Origin: Spisula solida
Taxonomy: Eukaryota > Mollusca > Bivalvia > Venerida > Mactridae
Assembly: GCA_947247005.1 (NCBI GenBank)
Contig: OX365952.1
Coordinates: 30,196,222 to 30,260,221 of the forward strand
Direction: 5' to 3'
DNA length: 64,000 nucleotides
Positions 12,059-24,347 of this stretch are shown here, piece after piece. Under the pieces are notes generated by a model. It worked only from the letters and a program-made list of their open reading frames with translations, was not told where the DNA came from and searched no databases. The stretch's first letter is position 1. Each line of letters begins with the position of its first letter. The position numbers and the translations under genes are program-made.

Positions 12059-15000
12059 GTAAGTTCTATATTAATATATCTCGAACTTGCTTAACCCTTT
12101 ACTCCATGTATATATCATCAGTCTATTCTCAGTTGTCTGACTGTAGTTAAACTATTACTGTTTACGCCAACTCCATACTCGTTATTTGAATATAATTTTA
12201 CAATCAACCTAAATGAATTAACGTTAGTATAAACGAAATATAATTGGAAATGTTAGGAAATCTGATTGGAATCATATAAATGTGTCAGCATACCAACGAA
12301 CTATATGTATCAAACACGTCTCCATGCAGTAGAGGGTTAACACAATCAGTACCGTCCATTATAATAACCGTATGTGTTCTGTATGAATATTGGGTTTGTA
12401 TATTATCTTCATTTTTTATCACAAATGATCAGCTGTTATTATAGATAAGATGTCATTAAATATTTCCGTCAATGTGGATAGCATCATAATTATACCTGGA
12501 TTTAATAGATAAAACATGTGATGATCTAAGAAATAATGCTAAATGATCATAGTATTTTATAACCAGGCAAGTTATAATGATACATTATACGTGTGTTGCT
12601 CCCTTGCTTGGCACTCGGTATACTGGTTGGTCCACTGTCAGGATGACTAAAATAAGAAGACCATCACTTGCGACCATATATATAGGATAACGTAATTACA
12701 GACACTGTCCCCTTTATTACATGCAATCATAAGAAATGGAGATATCTCTGCTATGTTGCCCAGTGTCATCACCTTTACCAATAATTGCTCAAGACATATT
12801 TTATTTTATAGCCATAATCTTTTTTACATTTTCATTAGGATTTTCAAGTAAGTTAGAAATTTGAACTAGATTTTAACCCGTCTTCGTTAACTTTTTCTGT
12901 TTGCATGGTAGGTCCATTTAAAATAAAAATTGCAGGACGCTGGTCTACATTGACTCGTCCTTAAACATACAAACCGTGCTATGTATATGTTAGATCTGCT
13001 GATAAATAATTGTTTATATTCGTTCTATTTAGAACCAGTTATATAAACATACCGGTATATCTCATGGAAACCAAGAAAGTCAGTCGATTAAATGATTGAG
13101 CCAACTCCGAGCAGTTGTTTAAATTGGCATAATCATAAACTAATGAAGTATAAGTAGTGTCTTTGTTTAAGTCTAATCTACAGTGCCGGATTGAAACTGT
13201 AAAAACTGTTTTTGTTTAATGCCGAAATAAACGTATAATATTGTATTGTATGATTGAAACATTGTCTTTGGGACGGCACATCTGTCACCACCAACAAACA
13301 AATATAGCTGTATTTACAGTAAGCCTTCGATATTACGAGCACCCGGCATATGTTAAGCAAATTTCAAAGTCTGGATGAATATATTGAGTTTCACCTTCAT
13401 GACGAGAATCATTATTATCACATAACCTGCGGTCCAGGAGTGCCGAAAAGCCGTGTCGTAAATATCGTTCGGCACTCCCAGACTGTGCAATAAATATTTA
13501 AATTAGCTTGATGTGACGTTAGCCAATCCATGCATTGATCCGTCAATGACGTCAGGATAATACCAACGTCGCCATGACGTCGCGTTCATTGTACCGCTGA
13601 ATTTTGGCTAAAACATAAGCAGCGTACATCATCGTTTTGAACAATAATGTGCATTTTGTAAGGTTATGTGATAAATAGAATCTTACATTCGTGCTCATGA
13701 CATACAAGTTTTATTAAACTCGTCGACAAAAACAATATGACACTCGGCAAAGCCTCGTGTCATTATCCTCGGCCTAGAGGCCGAGGGTATATTGGAATGC
13801 CAAAAGAAAATTGACTATGGAGGAGCACGTGACCACATGTCAATGCCTGATTGGCTAATGTGTCAGTCTGACTTAAGGTGAGTCTAGACGGTACATTTTG
13901 GTTTAAAAATGTACTGTGTAGTTACATGTAGTATACTTCTACCACACAGTTTCTGGAGATGTACCGTCTAGACACATCTGCTGTAAATGGTCTCAATGTT
14001 TGAATCACGACAGGGGGTCTGCTTTGTTACTATTGATGTAGAATGTTTGAAAATGGTTAGGCCAAAATAATTTATGAAGTGTTTCCACGTTGATTAGGTA
14101 GGATTAACCGGTACTCTAACCAACAAGCAGTTTCAGCCATATACACATAGAGGAAATCATGGTGTGCACGAATTATCGATAAAATACAGCTACGACTGAC
14201 AACTGCAAATAAGCCGTTCGATGAAGAACGTAGTGCTATTGTTACTACGTCTATTTGTAATATCCAATGCGGAATATTGGCTATATTAGAATCGAATTAA
14301 TAAACATGTACCTGTGTTTTATCTAAAATAAAGCTTGTTCAGGTGCGCATCCAAACTAGTGACTGTGCTTTATTCTACGATAAAGCACACGTACACATTC
14401 ATTATTTCTTAAGTAAAGTTACTATTGTAAATACTGGTCTGGCCGAGGAAAACTATTTGACTTGTATCATTTTGTCCACTCGTTTAATATAACTCGTATG
14501 TAATGAGCACTCATGCAAGATCCTCTATTTACGATATAAAACTGTATACAATAGAAAGGAACATATGATAAAGTACACCCAGTGAAACCTACTTTCTTAA
14601 CGATTCTTATTAAGTGTCTTTTACGTATGTAATATCCTATATACCTATCTTAATTAATATACATTGGATGTATCACTTATCGTAGCAATATTGTATCATG
14701 TTAAAACAAATCAATTACAAACAATGCTGCTTTTCATCCGAGTTTATAGATGTCTTATTAAATCTCAACGGGGCTTTATTATAAAGATAGACAGATGGTC
14801 TACAATTTTTGACAAAATAACGTATACCCAAGTTTTTACATAAACACGCACAAACATACTATTACATTATTATATACTGTAGTTTACTCGGTTTCGGGCA
14901 AAACTGTGACTTTTTGCACAAAAATATTAAGTTGCGTGGATAGTACTCATTCTTGTTTTGAGAGTCGAGGATACCTCATTACAATCGGTCAAAGAATAAA

Positions 15001-18000
15001 ATATGTATGCTTATAATTTTGAGCTCATAGATTAGCACGTGGTATGTCAACACTGGTGACTAACTGATTATAGAAATTATGTTAGAAATCTTTTCACCAG
15101 TTTAAGGAACAAATATATTTGTTTTAGGACGATCCCACTCCGAGCAGTACAGCATGTGGTCAGAAGGAGTCATGGCCTCCGAGGCTGTACAGACGTTTGC
15201 TGAAGATAGAGATACACGAGGGTTTGATATAGAAGCACAGTCATACGGTGGAATCAGAGATACATTTACAGCGGCACCTATCAGAGGTGGTCTCGGCAAG
15301 TCTGCAACCAATTTCATCACTGACGGCAGTCATACAAAGGTAAGAACTATCTGTATTGAAAATGTATCCGTAGCTTTTGCAGGCAGTTATCGCATATGCT
15401 ATAGTATTGACACCAGCGGCACTGCCCTTTTGTTCGTAGCTTGTGACATTTTTAATTCCGCCTTTAGAAAATGTTCAAGCTATGCTCCCTTCCAATTTTG
15501 GGCGTCTACATATGTACTTTATGTGCGGTTTCGTGTACTTGGACTGAAGTTATACAATTAAAAGCGGCATTATATATAGATAGAAGTCTTACAAATTAGT
15601 CTTTGAATCTCAAATAAAATGAAAGGTAGCCCTATTCTAACTCCAACATTTACATCGTGGCATTGTATTATGATAAAAGGATTCTAGTATGCCGTATGGA
15701 GAGATGAGTCGATATATTACGACGTTCTTATTGTAACTTGCCTGTCCGTGCGTTCAAAGCCATATTTCATTTTATGGCACTCGTTGTTTGTTTGTGTTGA
15801 GAGTGCTAGCTATAAAAGATGCAAGAGGTGCCGGTACCCGCCTTAATACCAAACAATATCATATTCATCACCGCAACTATGATGACGCAAGTTTGAAATC
15901 GCTACGCAACAGCAAGTTAGTTTCGCTGCCAAAATCTTAACATATGACTTTCAAGAAAACAATATGCATTGTAGCGCTGGGAATTTACCATAATACCATA
16001 TGGCAGCCAAGGTTATAAAAATTATCCTCCCCGTTCGAATATTTATTGCATAATCTGCTAACTCAGTGGTATCTTTTGATGTCGTATCAAAAATCTGACA
16101 CGTAAATTTGCCAAGTTCAAGTACTTATATCAACACTCGCGTGCACGTGTTCTAATCTTTAAAGTTAACCAAGTTATGTTGTCCCGAAACGGGGAGCTTT
16201 GGAGTTTTTTTGTCAAAGCTAATTGCTATTTAGTTGTTGGGTGTTTTTGTATCGATTTAAGACTAATTTTTGTATTCTATTTTAATGCATTCACCGTGGC
16301 AAGTAGCTGTGTTTACGATAAATTTCCATTTTACAAGTAGAACGCTGAAACACTAGGTCATGTCTAAGGAACTGTCTAGACGGCTTCGGAATATACGATG
16401 ATCGAATCGTTTATAATAACACGTTGCACATTGAGCATAATACATAGTCGGCCAATTATATAGGGTTCCGTGGCAGTATTTAAAATCTATCCGACTATGC
16501 TATGCATTAACTCTTATCTAAAAAGAAGTTATGCATAATGATTAGCTATGCACATTTTCGCATGATGAGCCTAACAATAAGATTAATCAGTTGTATTTAA
16601 TTATTAGCAAAGAAGCTCGTATATAACGCTTGTCAAAATGTTAATGTCACTGTGATTGTGCACTCAGCAAAAACGTATGCAGCCCTATTCTATTTTACAG
16701 AGTTTGGGGCTATACAACTGTCACTTAGGTACTGACATTACGATATACAAATCATGGTACAGTAAAACCTCGTTATTTCGAGGGCCCATCGGGACAAGCC
16801 AAATGCTCGAGTTAAGCCAGTTGCTCGAATTATCAGAATTGTTTGATGAATTGTTGTTAAGACTAAGTGTAACTGTGTTTTACCACGTTAGTGTTTGGTG
16901 CGCGTATTTGGTTGCAACTACGAATATCGTCATTGTTTATCAAGTCTGCACGCATTTTGAGTTGTGCAGACATTCGTTGAATGTTACCTTTGTAGGTGAA
17001 ATCATGTATAATGCTCTATTTGAGTTGATTTATGACCATTAAGTGATCAAATATTCATTGTTTTGTGATTGTTTCTCTCTGACTTGGATAAGGTTAACAT
17101 TTAGATCGGTGAGTCATAAGAGTTACACGCGGCGTGAAAATTACTTTCACTATAACAAATTTTGACTCGTCATTAAATTTCTTATAATTAACGCCTCGTA
17201 ATTGATTTGTATTATTCAATCTTGCCCCTTGACACCTTTATTGTAGACAAACAACCGATTTCAGTGGTGGGGGTTATGCTATTGTCATAAAATGTGATAA
17301 CCACGATGTGTGAAAATCACTAACCACAGCAACATTAAATCTGACAATTTTTCGGAGGTGTGAAATTTCGCTCGGATGATTGCCTCGAGATAAAGTAACT
17401 AATTATCGTTGAAAATTGTTGAATGGACCAACACCTGCGCTCGAATTAGACCGGATGCTCGTAATAACATTACTCGAATTAGAGGGATAAATTAATGTAC
17501 AATATAGAGCAAATTCGTCGGGACTTTGAAATTTGCTCGAATTAGGCCGGTTGCTCGAATAATCGCTGCTCGTATTACCGAGGTTTGACTGTATTAAATC
17601 GAACATGCCTCTGTTTCTGTGTTTCAGGTTTCATTCATGGTGAAGTTGGTTCCTAGCCCGGACTGGTTTGTCGGTTTATCGTCATTCGACCTTTGTGAGA
17701 AGAAGAGATGGAAGAGCCATATAAAAATAGACTTGTACCCAATGGACGCGGGAACCGACAAGGGACTGACCTTCACATCTCCCAACTGGCCATCATTTCC
17801 ACAAGAGAACATCTATATGTTATCACCATCAGCACCGCTACACTCTGCCAGTTCGTTTTATTACCGTAATATGACATCACTTCCGCCGATTGCCAAAGTG
17901 TACCTTACGAAAATATCCGAATACAGACGAAAGGGTAAAGCGCCACCTGCGGCAACAAAACAAGAACGCAATCTCATTATATACGACAGCGTCGATACCC

Positions 18001-21000
18001 GACAACCAAATATTGATGACGTCACTATTCCAAAATTAGAAAAGATAATAGACAGAGCAATTTCACAAAATAAAGAACCTAAAAGAAATGAAATCGAAGC
18101 TCAAAACGTGGAACCATCAAAAGGTAATGTGTATATTTATTTCTGAACATTAAGCCTGTGTCACATCAGCCGCACGATTATTAGGTCGCACGATCTTTTG
18201 CTCCCGAAAATAAAAATAAAGTGACAGTCAGGACACATAGAAAATCGAAGACATCCAGACATATATCGCAGACATCCAGACAGATATCGCAGACATCCAG
18301 ACAGATATCACAGACATCTAGACAGATATCGCAGACATCCAGACATATATCACAGACATCTAGACAGATATCGCAGACATCCAGACATATATCGCAGACA
18401 TCCAGACATATATCGCAGACATCCAGACAGATATCGCAGACATCCAGACAGATATCACAGACATCTAGACAGATATCGCAGACATCCAGACATATATCGC
18501 AGACATCCAGACAGATATCACAGACATCTAGACAGATATCGCAGACATCCAGACATATATCGCAGACATCCAGACAGATATCGCAGACATCCAGACAGAT
18601 ATCGCAGACATCCAGACAGATATCGCAGACATCCAGACAGATATCTCAGACATCAAGACAGATATCGCAGACATCCAGACAGATATCGCAGTCATCCAGA
18701 CAGATATCTCAGACATCCAGACATATATCACAGACATATATCGCAGACATCCAGACAGATATCGCAGACATCCAGACAGATATCGCAGACATCCAGACAG
18801 ATATCGCAGACATCAAGACAGATATCGCAGACATCCAGAAATTTTGAGCAAAACATTGAAAAATGACTGTCGAGAATTTGGCTTGAGACGCTGCATTTAT
18901 CTTGTGGCGCTAATATGTCGACGGTTGCAGAATAATCAAACGGTAGTCGCATGAAACGCCAGTGTTTCCCAAAATGTGCCTCACAACTTGTACGGCTATC
19001 GAAAGGCTGGTGTGACGTAGGCATTAACAGTTCACCATTACAGGTCGTACAGAATCCTTCCCACCAGAGGATACTAAAAATTAGAACACATTTAATATGG
19101 CCTTTTTCTGAAACATCATTAGAAACTAACATTTATGTTGCTATAAGATCTTGGGTGTGCATCAAATTCGCTTATATTTGAACACAGCTGGCCTATGGTA
19201 GGCTATATCGAAGAAATAAAAAATAATGGCAAAATGAAAAAATGTACAGAAAGCACTTATCATGCGGCCAGGAATGTTGTTTAGTCTTCGAAAATCTGGG
19301 CCAAGCGGAAATGTGTTTTACGTGTTCTACCGTTGAGAGATTGGGTTATTTTATTCCCTCTGTCTGTCTATTTTATACCTATTGAACTGTGAACAGTATG
19401 TGCTAATATGTAATTAAACAAGCAAAACCTATCAACAAGATGGTCTGAAAAATTGCAGTGTTAATAGAAATGATCAACTTTCATTAATACTTGATAAGGC
19501 CCACACCATAGACCAGATGAAACGACTTCTATAGTTGATCACAATGTATCCTTATGTAAGGCGACCAGAGATCGCATACTTAACTTGCAATGTCCTTTAT
19601 TTAGAATTCATATTGTCATAGACTTTCATACATACATAAATAACACGACACCATTTAGTAGATAAACTATTATGAAGAGACTATCGGTATGGTACAAGTT
19701 GTGTACGTTGTTTAGTATTTCTATAACTATTCGTGTGTCGCTCCAACCATTCTCAAAGCAGCACCAACCACTGTATAGGCCTACATGTATGTGGTTAAAT
19801 TAGCGAGGTGGGAAAATTAGTGAATTTGGCTAAGTCAAAGATTCGCGAGTATTTCCTCTTGCGTAATTGTTTGTACAAAGATCTCATAGATACAAAGAAT
19901 GAAAAACATCGCCAAATGTCAAAAATTATATAAGACAGTATGTACACTAAATGATTAGAGCTGTACACACTTATAAAGCTTAATACGAGTCTGATTCGGA
20001 ATAAGATAATTGACACAATTCCAATCAATGATATAATTATAAATTAGGGAAAAATGATCACCAATTAGCTTCAATATGGCAAATCAAATTTTATATAAAT
20101 TAATGTTTTCCTATGTACGGAAATAATTGAGTATTTCAATCTGACTCTCCAAACAATTGGTTTGAGAACCAAATTACTCGCCAAGCGTGCACAGTCAATG
20201 TAGCATTAAATTGTGTGCTGATCTGAACGCCGTAAGTTCGAATGTGACACATGTGCAGTGTACATTACAAGTTGGAATGTAGGCAATGTTCAACTATGAC
20301 GTCATATTTTCCTGCCGAAAGGTGCACAGTTTGGATAATCTGACCGCCAGACATAGAATGTGTTAAACCGTTCAGAAACGTCGTTTATGCTCTGCATCAA
20401 TAGCATTGAACGAAAATTAATTAGCAGTAAATATATACGTATCTGAGGTATGTGCTGTTGTAGGGTGATATATATATATTAGACAACATATGGTACGTCT
20501 TCTGGGTAGATTGTAACGAGCAAAACAAATTTACTTTGCAAGTTGTAACATATCTACCAGATTCCCACTATCATTGGTGGTTAATAAATTATGATAAAAA
20601 ATGCCACTATGAGTCTTATGCTATCATAATTTATATTTCTGTATGTCTCGGTAGTTGCTAGTTTCTGCGATGTGTTCCCCATTACCTAGCTATAATTATG
20701 TAACGTAAACTACCGTTCCACTCGCGACGCTGAAGTTACAATCTGCGGAACTCATGCAATTTAATATTCACAGGTAATAAACATGTCATGTGATTCCTGT
20801 TAATGTTTGCGTACCTTACATGGATACCAAGCACTACTGTTTGGATCAATCACGAAATGGACACTTCCTGAAAGATACAAAAAATACATGTCTTGCGTTC
20901 TAAAACTGATACGGCTTCAAAATGAATGACTGATCATGGAATGTAAATCAAATGTTTGCATGCCAACAATAATAACAAATCGGACAGGGAATGCAGCACC

Positions 21001-22486
21001 CAGCAAAAACAGCACAAAATGAACACACGAAAAAAGAAAAATCACAGATTACAAGTAATAGCCACAAGGACAACAACACTAAATACTGAAATAATAGAGA
21101 ACTAATGAAACTAAAGTGTTTTGGTGATCTTATGGATGAAATGGTCTTTGATGCTTTAATGTATATAATGCTCAGATTTTTAACCCTAGAAACAAGACAA
21201 CATTAATGAAGTTTGCTCAAAAACAATCTCCCGGTGATCAAGAGATACGTTTAGACCTTTACCTCGCTGAAAACATACGATTCTAAAGTTTTAAATTAAT
21301 TCCACATTTTGTGCCAAATTGTAAAATAATAGGTTACTGACCTGAGTTAATTGAGGACTCGTTACAGATGGGCCAATCACCCGGAGTTAAATAGTGTAGC
21401 ACATTTATAGCAATGTACTCTTATCTAGGAAAAGTATTATTTTATCAAGAGTTCTACGAGCTTCCTGGACATTAGGACATTAAAAACCATTATTTAATGA
21501 AAATCTGGAAATAGTCAAGTGGAATATTATCTAAATTGTGATAATTGAAAGAAGTTAACAAAAGCTGTCTGCCACTTGTTTATCTGTGTACGCGGAATAA
21601 CCCCGGGCTAAAAATAATGTACTAGTTAGTAATCAAATAATCGCCATCTAATGTGCTAAGTTTTTATTGAGAAGACACGCGTTTGCATTATCACGCGCAT
21701 CGCTGTTAAAATCTGTTTAAATATCTGTAGAATAAATTTGACTACCGCTAACGTTCCAGCTTATACACTCACTGCTAATTTCTCGTTCATCTCAACCGGG
21801 ACAATTGTGTTCTAACATGGGTGCGTACAGTACAGTGTAATAAAAACATCCAACGATTGTTACATCAAATAAAAACATGAATATTTTAAATTGTTGTTTA
21901 CTTGATCGATTGTTATGATGAATGCAGAACGTTCTTCAATCTCAACATGCGGTATGGCTACAAGCAGCACTACAGTTATCATATATTTTATGCACATATT
22001 AAGACAAATTTAGATTACATGTAACGAGGAATGCTCCACTCGCTGAATCCATTCACCACCGACTTGGGAGATGCAGTCGAACATGTGTGTTGATGGTCAC
22101 CTTAATCAAGAAAACCATATTGAATATAATCAATTTTAATATGCTTCTATTGAACAAGAATCTATTGTAAGCTTTGGTATGGGATGTATTTATTGACTGC
22201 CTGTTAAAGACTGACTGGGACTTGAAATGCACACAACACCTCGACCATAAGAAATATGTATGTATTTTCAGATGCTGATCCGAGCTGTCAAGTGTCCGAA
22301 TGGGGAGGCTGGACGCCATGTTCGGTCTCGTGTGGATTTGGACGCCAAGAAAGAAAACGTACCATAGTGCGCCGGGCATTAATCCGTGGCCTATATTGTC
22401 CAGTCTTGCGAGAAGATCGAACCTGTGGAACAATGAAGACGTGCCAATGGGAAGCTTTCAAATACTTAAGCCGCAACAGTGGCTAA
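11800..22486 (+). CDS. spondin-2 (mindin)-like secreted matrix protein, whole gene
   Basis: Four exons, 11800-12058, 15128-15339, 17628-18123 and 22272-22486, join in matching phases (1, 0, 1) into 393 residues. Residues 1 to about 25 form a hydrophobic secretion signal, followed by a Lys/Gly-rich stretch (26-43). The spondin_N domain spans roughly residues 45-260. Its family landmarks include a Gly-Gly-Trp-Ser segment, SPDWFVG (167-173), LYPMDAGTD (193-201) and a SFYY...LPPIAKV segment. A charged linker follows. A single thrombospondin type 1 repeat (about 328-380) has WGGW, CSVSCG and six cysteines. This order matches spondin-2, an extracellular matrix protein that in vertebrates binds integrins and microbial surface molecules; function in this animal is inferred. 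It is longer than vertebrate spondin-2 (about 330 residues), mainly through the basic N-terminal stretch and the linker. An upstream in-frame TTG is ignored in favour of the ATG at 11800. Confidence 0.9.
13767..13786. repeat. GC-rich hairpin
   Basis: CCTCGGCC and GGCCGAGG arms separated by TAGA, an 8-bp perfect stem in AT-rich intron DNA. Probably part of an old inverted-repeat element that includes the GGAGTGCCGA/TCGGCACTCC pair at 13437-13480. Confidence 0.5.
13882..13973. repeat. inverted repeat, 15-bp perfect arms
   Basis: GTCTAGACGGTACAT at 13882-13896 is the exact complement of ATGTACCGTCTAGAC at 13959-13973, and the sequence between also partly folds. Possibly a very short MITE. Confidence 0.6.
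15128..15339 (+). CDS. spondin-2-like exon 2
   Basis: Acceptor TTTTAG, donor GTAAGA at 15340. Encodes the HSEQYSMW...ASEAVQTFAED part of the spondin domain and completes the split Gly codon from exon 1. Ends in phase 0. Confidence 0.85.
15340..16759 (+). other. intron 2, 5' part
   Basis: AT-rich intronic sequence with no supported gene. The frame open through 15154-15561 is simply exon 2 reading on into the intron. Confidence 0.6.
16760..17591. mobile_element. pogo/Tigger-like non-autonomous element in spondin intron 2
   Basis: Left end CAGTAAAACCTCGTTATTTC and right end AATACGAGCA's counterpart ...CGAGGTTTGACTG are inverted repeats of the pogo type (CAGTnAAACCTCG). TA dinucleotides flank both ends (16758-16759 and 17592-17593), as expected for Tc1/mariner/pogo insertion. 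The 832-bp interior repeats GCTCGAATTA phrases near both ends and encodes no recognisable transposase. The right end lies 36 bp before spondin exon 3. Confidence 0.75.
17628..18123 (+). CDS. spondin-2-like exon 3 (core of spondin domain and linker)
   Basis: Acceptor GTTTCAG, donor GTAATG at 18124, entering phase 0 and leaving phase 1. Carries SPDWFVG and LYPMDAGTD, a potential N-glycosylation site (NMT) and the charged linker. Confidence 0.9.
18149..19026. mobile_element. inverted-repeat element, family C, expanded by an internal minisatellite
   Basis: Left end TTAAGCCTGTGTCACATCAG and right end GCTGGTGTGACGTAGGCATTAA are imperfect inverted copies. Both flanks match the compact family C copy at 40421-40822, including GCACGATTATT near the left end and GGCGCTAATAT on the right side. 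Here 18240-18842 between them is a tandem array absent from the compact copy. Confidence 0.75.
18240..18842. repeat. 21-bp minisatellite inside a family C element
   Basis: About 29 copies of a 21-bp unit (CAGACATCCAGACAGATATC plus G), in two interleaved forms with CATATAT or CAGATAT. Stop-free in one plus frame (ISQTSRQ repeats) but non-coding by context: it lies inside the transposon and within the spondin intron. Confidence 0.95.
19027..22271 (+). other. intron 3 of the spondin-2-like gene, 3' part
   Basis: AT-rich. Apart from an inverted copy of dispersed family B at 20985-21110, no gene or structured element is visible. Confidence 0.6.
20985..21110 (-). repeat. dispersed repeat, family B copy, inverted
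   Basis: Begins with CGGACAGGGAATGCAGCAC, the reverse complement of the family B 3' terminus. Confidence 0.6.
22272..22486 (+). CDS. spondin-2-like exon 4 (thrombospondin type 1 repeat, stop)
   Basis: Acceptor ATTTTCAG. Enters in phase 1 (split Asp codon), then SEWGGWTPCSVSCGFG with six cysteines, and ends ...SRNSG before TAA. The stop lies 13 residues after the last cysteine. Confidence 0.9.
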
Positions 22487-23589
22487 AAAAACTCTCTTGA
22501 CTGAGTTGTCAAAGGTTGTAAAATACGCATTACATTCCGCCATTTTGTTTTTATAATTTATTTCTCTGTATTCGGAAGTCCTCGGTCTGTATGGGTGTCT
22601 TTCATTCCTGTGAAAATAAGACCAGTTCGAGACTTTGTTTCGTACATATATTTATTTCTGTGTACTTTCATATTTATTTTTTCCATATTTTTATGTTATT
22701 TTAGTGGGGTTTTTTGTTCATCAAAATGTGAAACAATAAGAATAACCCCCGATGATTGCTTCACGATTACGACTTGATCAGTACTAGAGAACATGGCGAT
22801 ACTCAATGCTCGACAGAAGTCGTGCATACCGGGAGACCGGACCCCCTCCCCGTCACTGAATGAATTGACTTGAAATATAACCAAGACGTGTCATAGGCAA
22901 AATAGTTTGACCGGACTACCCTGAATTTTTATCTCCGTGTAATGACAATATCCGGCTCTCTACTCTTATACAATTTACCCTATCAATATGAACGATGGTC
23001 CTCTACTCTATAGTTACGCATTTTGTTATCATTACAGTAATTCGATATTTTAATAATAGAAACTTGCTGGTACTTCTAACATTTCCGACAAACGAAATGA
23101 TTACAAAGTACTAAATGTTTTTAGGATTGACACGTCACGCTGACCGAGGGTTTCGAGTGATTGCCCAGGGTGAATTTTACCGCTCTCATATTCGATAATT
23201 AAATTTTATTTAAGAACTACTTTGCATCTATCACTATCTACAGTGTCGGGTAGTTATGTTATTTCTTCGACAGGTGCGTGTGTAAAATTCTCCCTGGATT
23301 CAAATCATAGATGTTCATGTTTGCAGCCATTTTATTACAAGTTTAGAATCATGAATTTTGTGTTGTTTAAACATTATGTTGTTAATTTATTGACACCGTG
23401 TATCAATTAATTGGATTTATCCGTCAACCGTGTTTGTTTTTTCAATATCACCTGTAGTGGGATTCGAACACATATCGTATATTATGTTACCATCGCCAAG
23501 CCGCTGTTATAAGGGAGACAATTTCGCCAATAAACCAGCAAATTGGCTTAGATTTCTGGGTATGATTGTGAAGTACGAACTCATTAGAT
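22487..23589 (+). other. 3' flank of the spondin-2-like gene
   Basis: Probable 3' untranslated region followed by intergenic DNA. The nearest clear polyadenylation-type hexamers are ATTAAA at 23198-23203 and AATAAA near 23529, so the transcript end is uncertain. No second gene seen. Confidence 0.4.
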
Positions 23590-24047
23590 CACTCGGCTAT
23601 GGCAACAACCCCAAACACTCGGCTATGGCAACAACCCCAAACACTCGGCTATGGCAACAACCCCAAACACTCGGCTATGTCAACGACCCCAAACACTCGG
23701 CTATGGCAACGACCCCAAACACTCGGCTATGGCAACAACCCCAAACATTCGGCTATGGCAACGACACCAATCACTCGGCTATGGCAACGACCCCAAACAC
23801 TCGGCTATGGCAACGAGCCCAAACACTCAGCTATGGCAACAATCCCAAACACTCGGCTATGGCAACAATCCCAAACACTCAGTAATGGCAACGACCCCAA
23901 ACTTTCGGCTATGGCAACGACCCCAAACACTCGGCTAGGGCAACGACTCCAAACACTCGGATATGCGGCAACGACCCCAAACACTCGGCTATTGCAACGA
24001 CCCCAAACACTCAGCTATGGCAACAATCCCAAACACTCGGCTATAGT
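23590..24047. repeat. 26-bp minisatellite
   Basis: About 17 copies of a 26-bp unit (GGCTATGGCAACAACCCC followed by AAACACTC), with point variants and one 2-bp insertion near 23965. Overlapping plus-strand open frames in this stretch are repeat artefacts. Confidence 0.95.
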
Positions 24048-24054
24048 TTTGGCT

Positions 24055-24347
24055 TACCGTTTCTGGTGCAATTTAGTGTATTTGTAAGCTTTAAGTGTAA
24101 TTATTCAGTCTGAGTGCTGAATATGGCACTCAGATTCAATAAATACATATATTCCTCATAACTAGTTCATAATGGCAGAAAAAATATATAAAATGTTATT
24201 TTCAACACACATATGACAATTTTATACACTTTCCCATATCGAATTTCAATCGGTGACATATAATACGTAGCTCATTATATTATTACATTTTCAATATTTG
24301 AGTGTTCAGCGCTGAGTGTAAGTATTGGTTGTAATTTCCGGCCCAGG
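24055..24347 (-). mobile_element. inverted-repeat element family A, truncated copy
   Basis: Matches the reverse complement of 3499-3919, including TCAGTCTGAGTGCTGA and the TGAGTGTAAGTATTGGTTGT terminus. Its other terminal repeat is missing exactly where the 26-bp minisatellite ends. Confidence 0.7.

Larger units (their letters stand above)
12059..15127 (+). other. intron 1 of the spondin-2-like gene
   Basis: About 3.1 kb, AT-rich, bounded by GTAAGT and TTTTAG. It holds two hairpin-forming sequences (13767-13786 and 13882-13973, listed separately) and no other supported gene. Confidence 0.7.
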
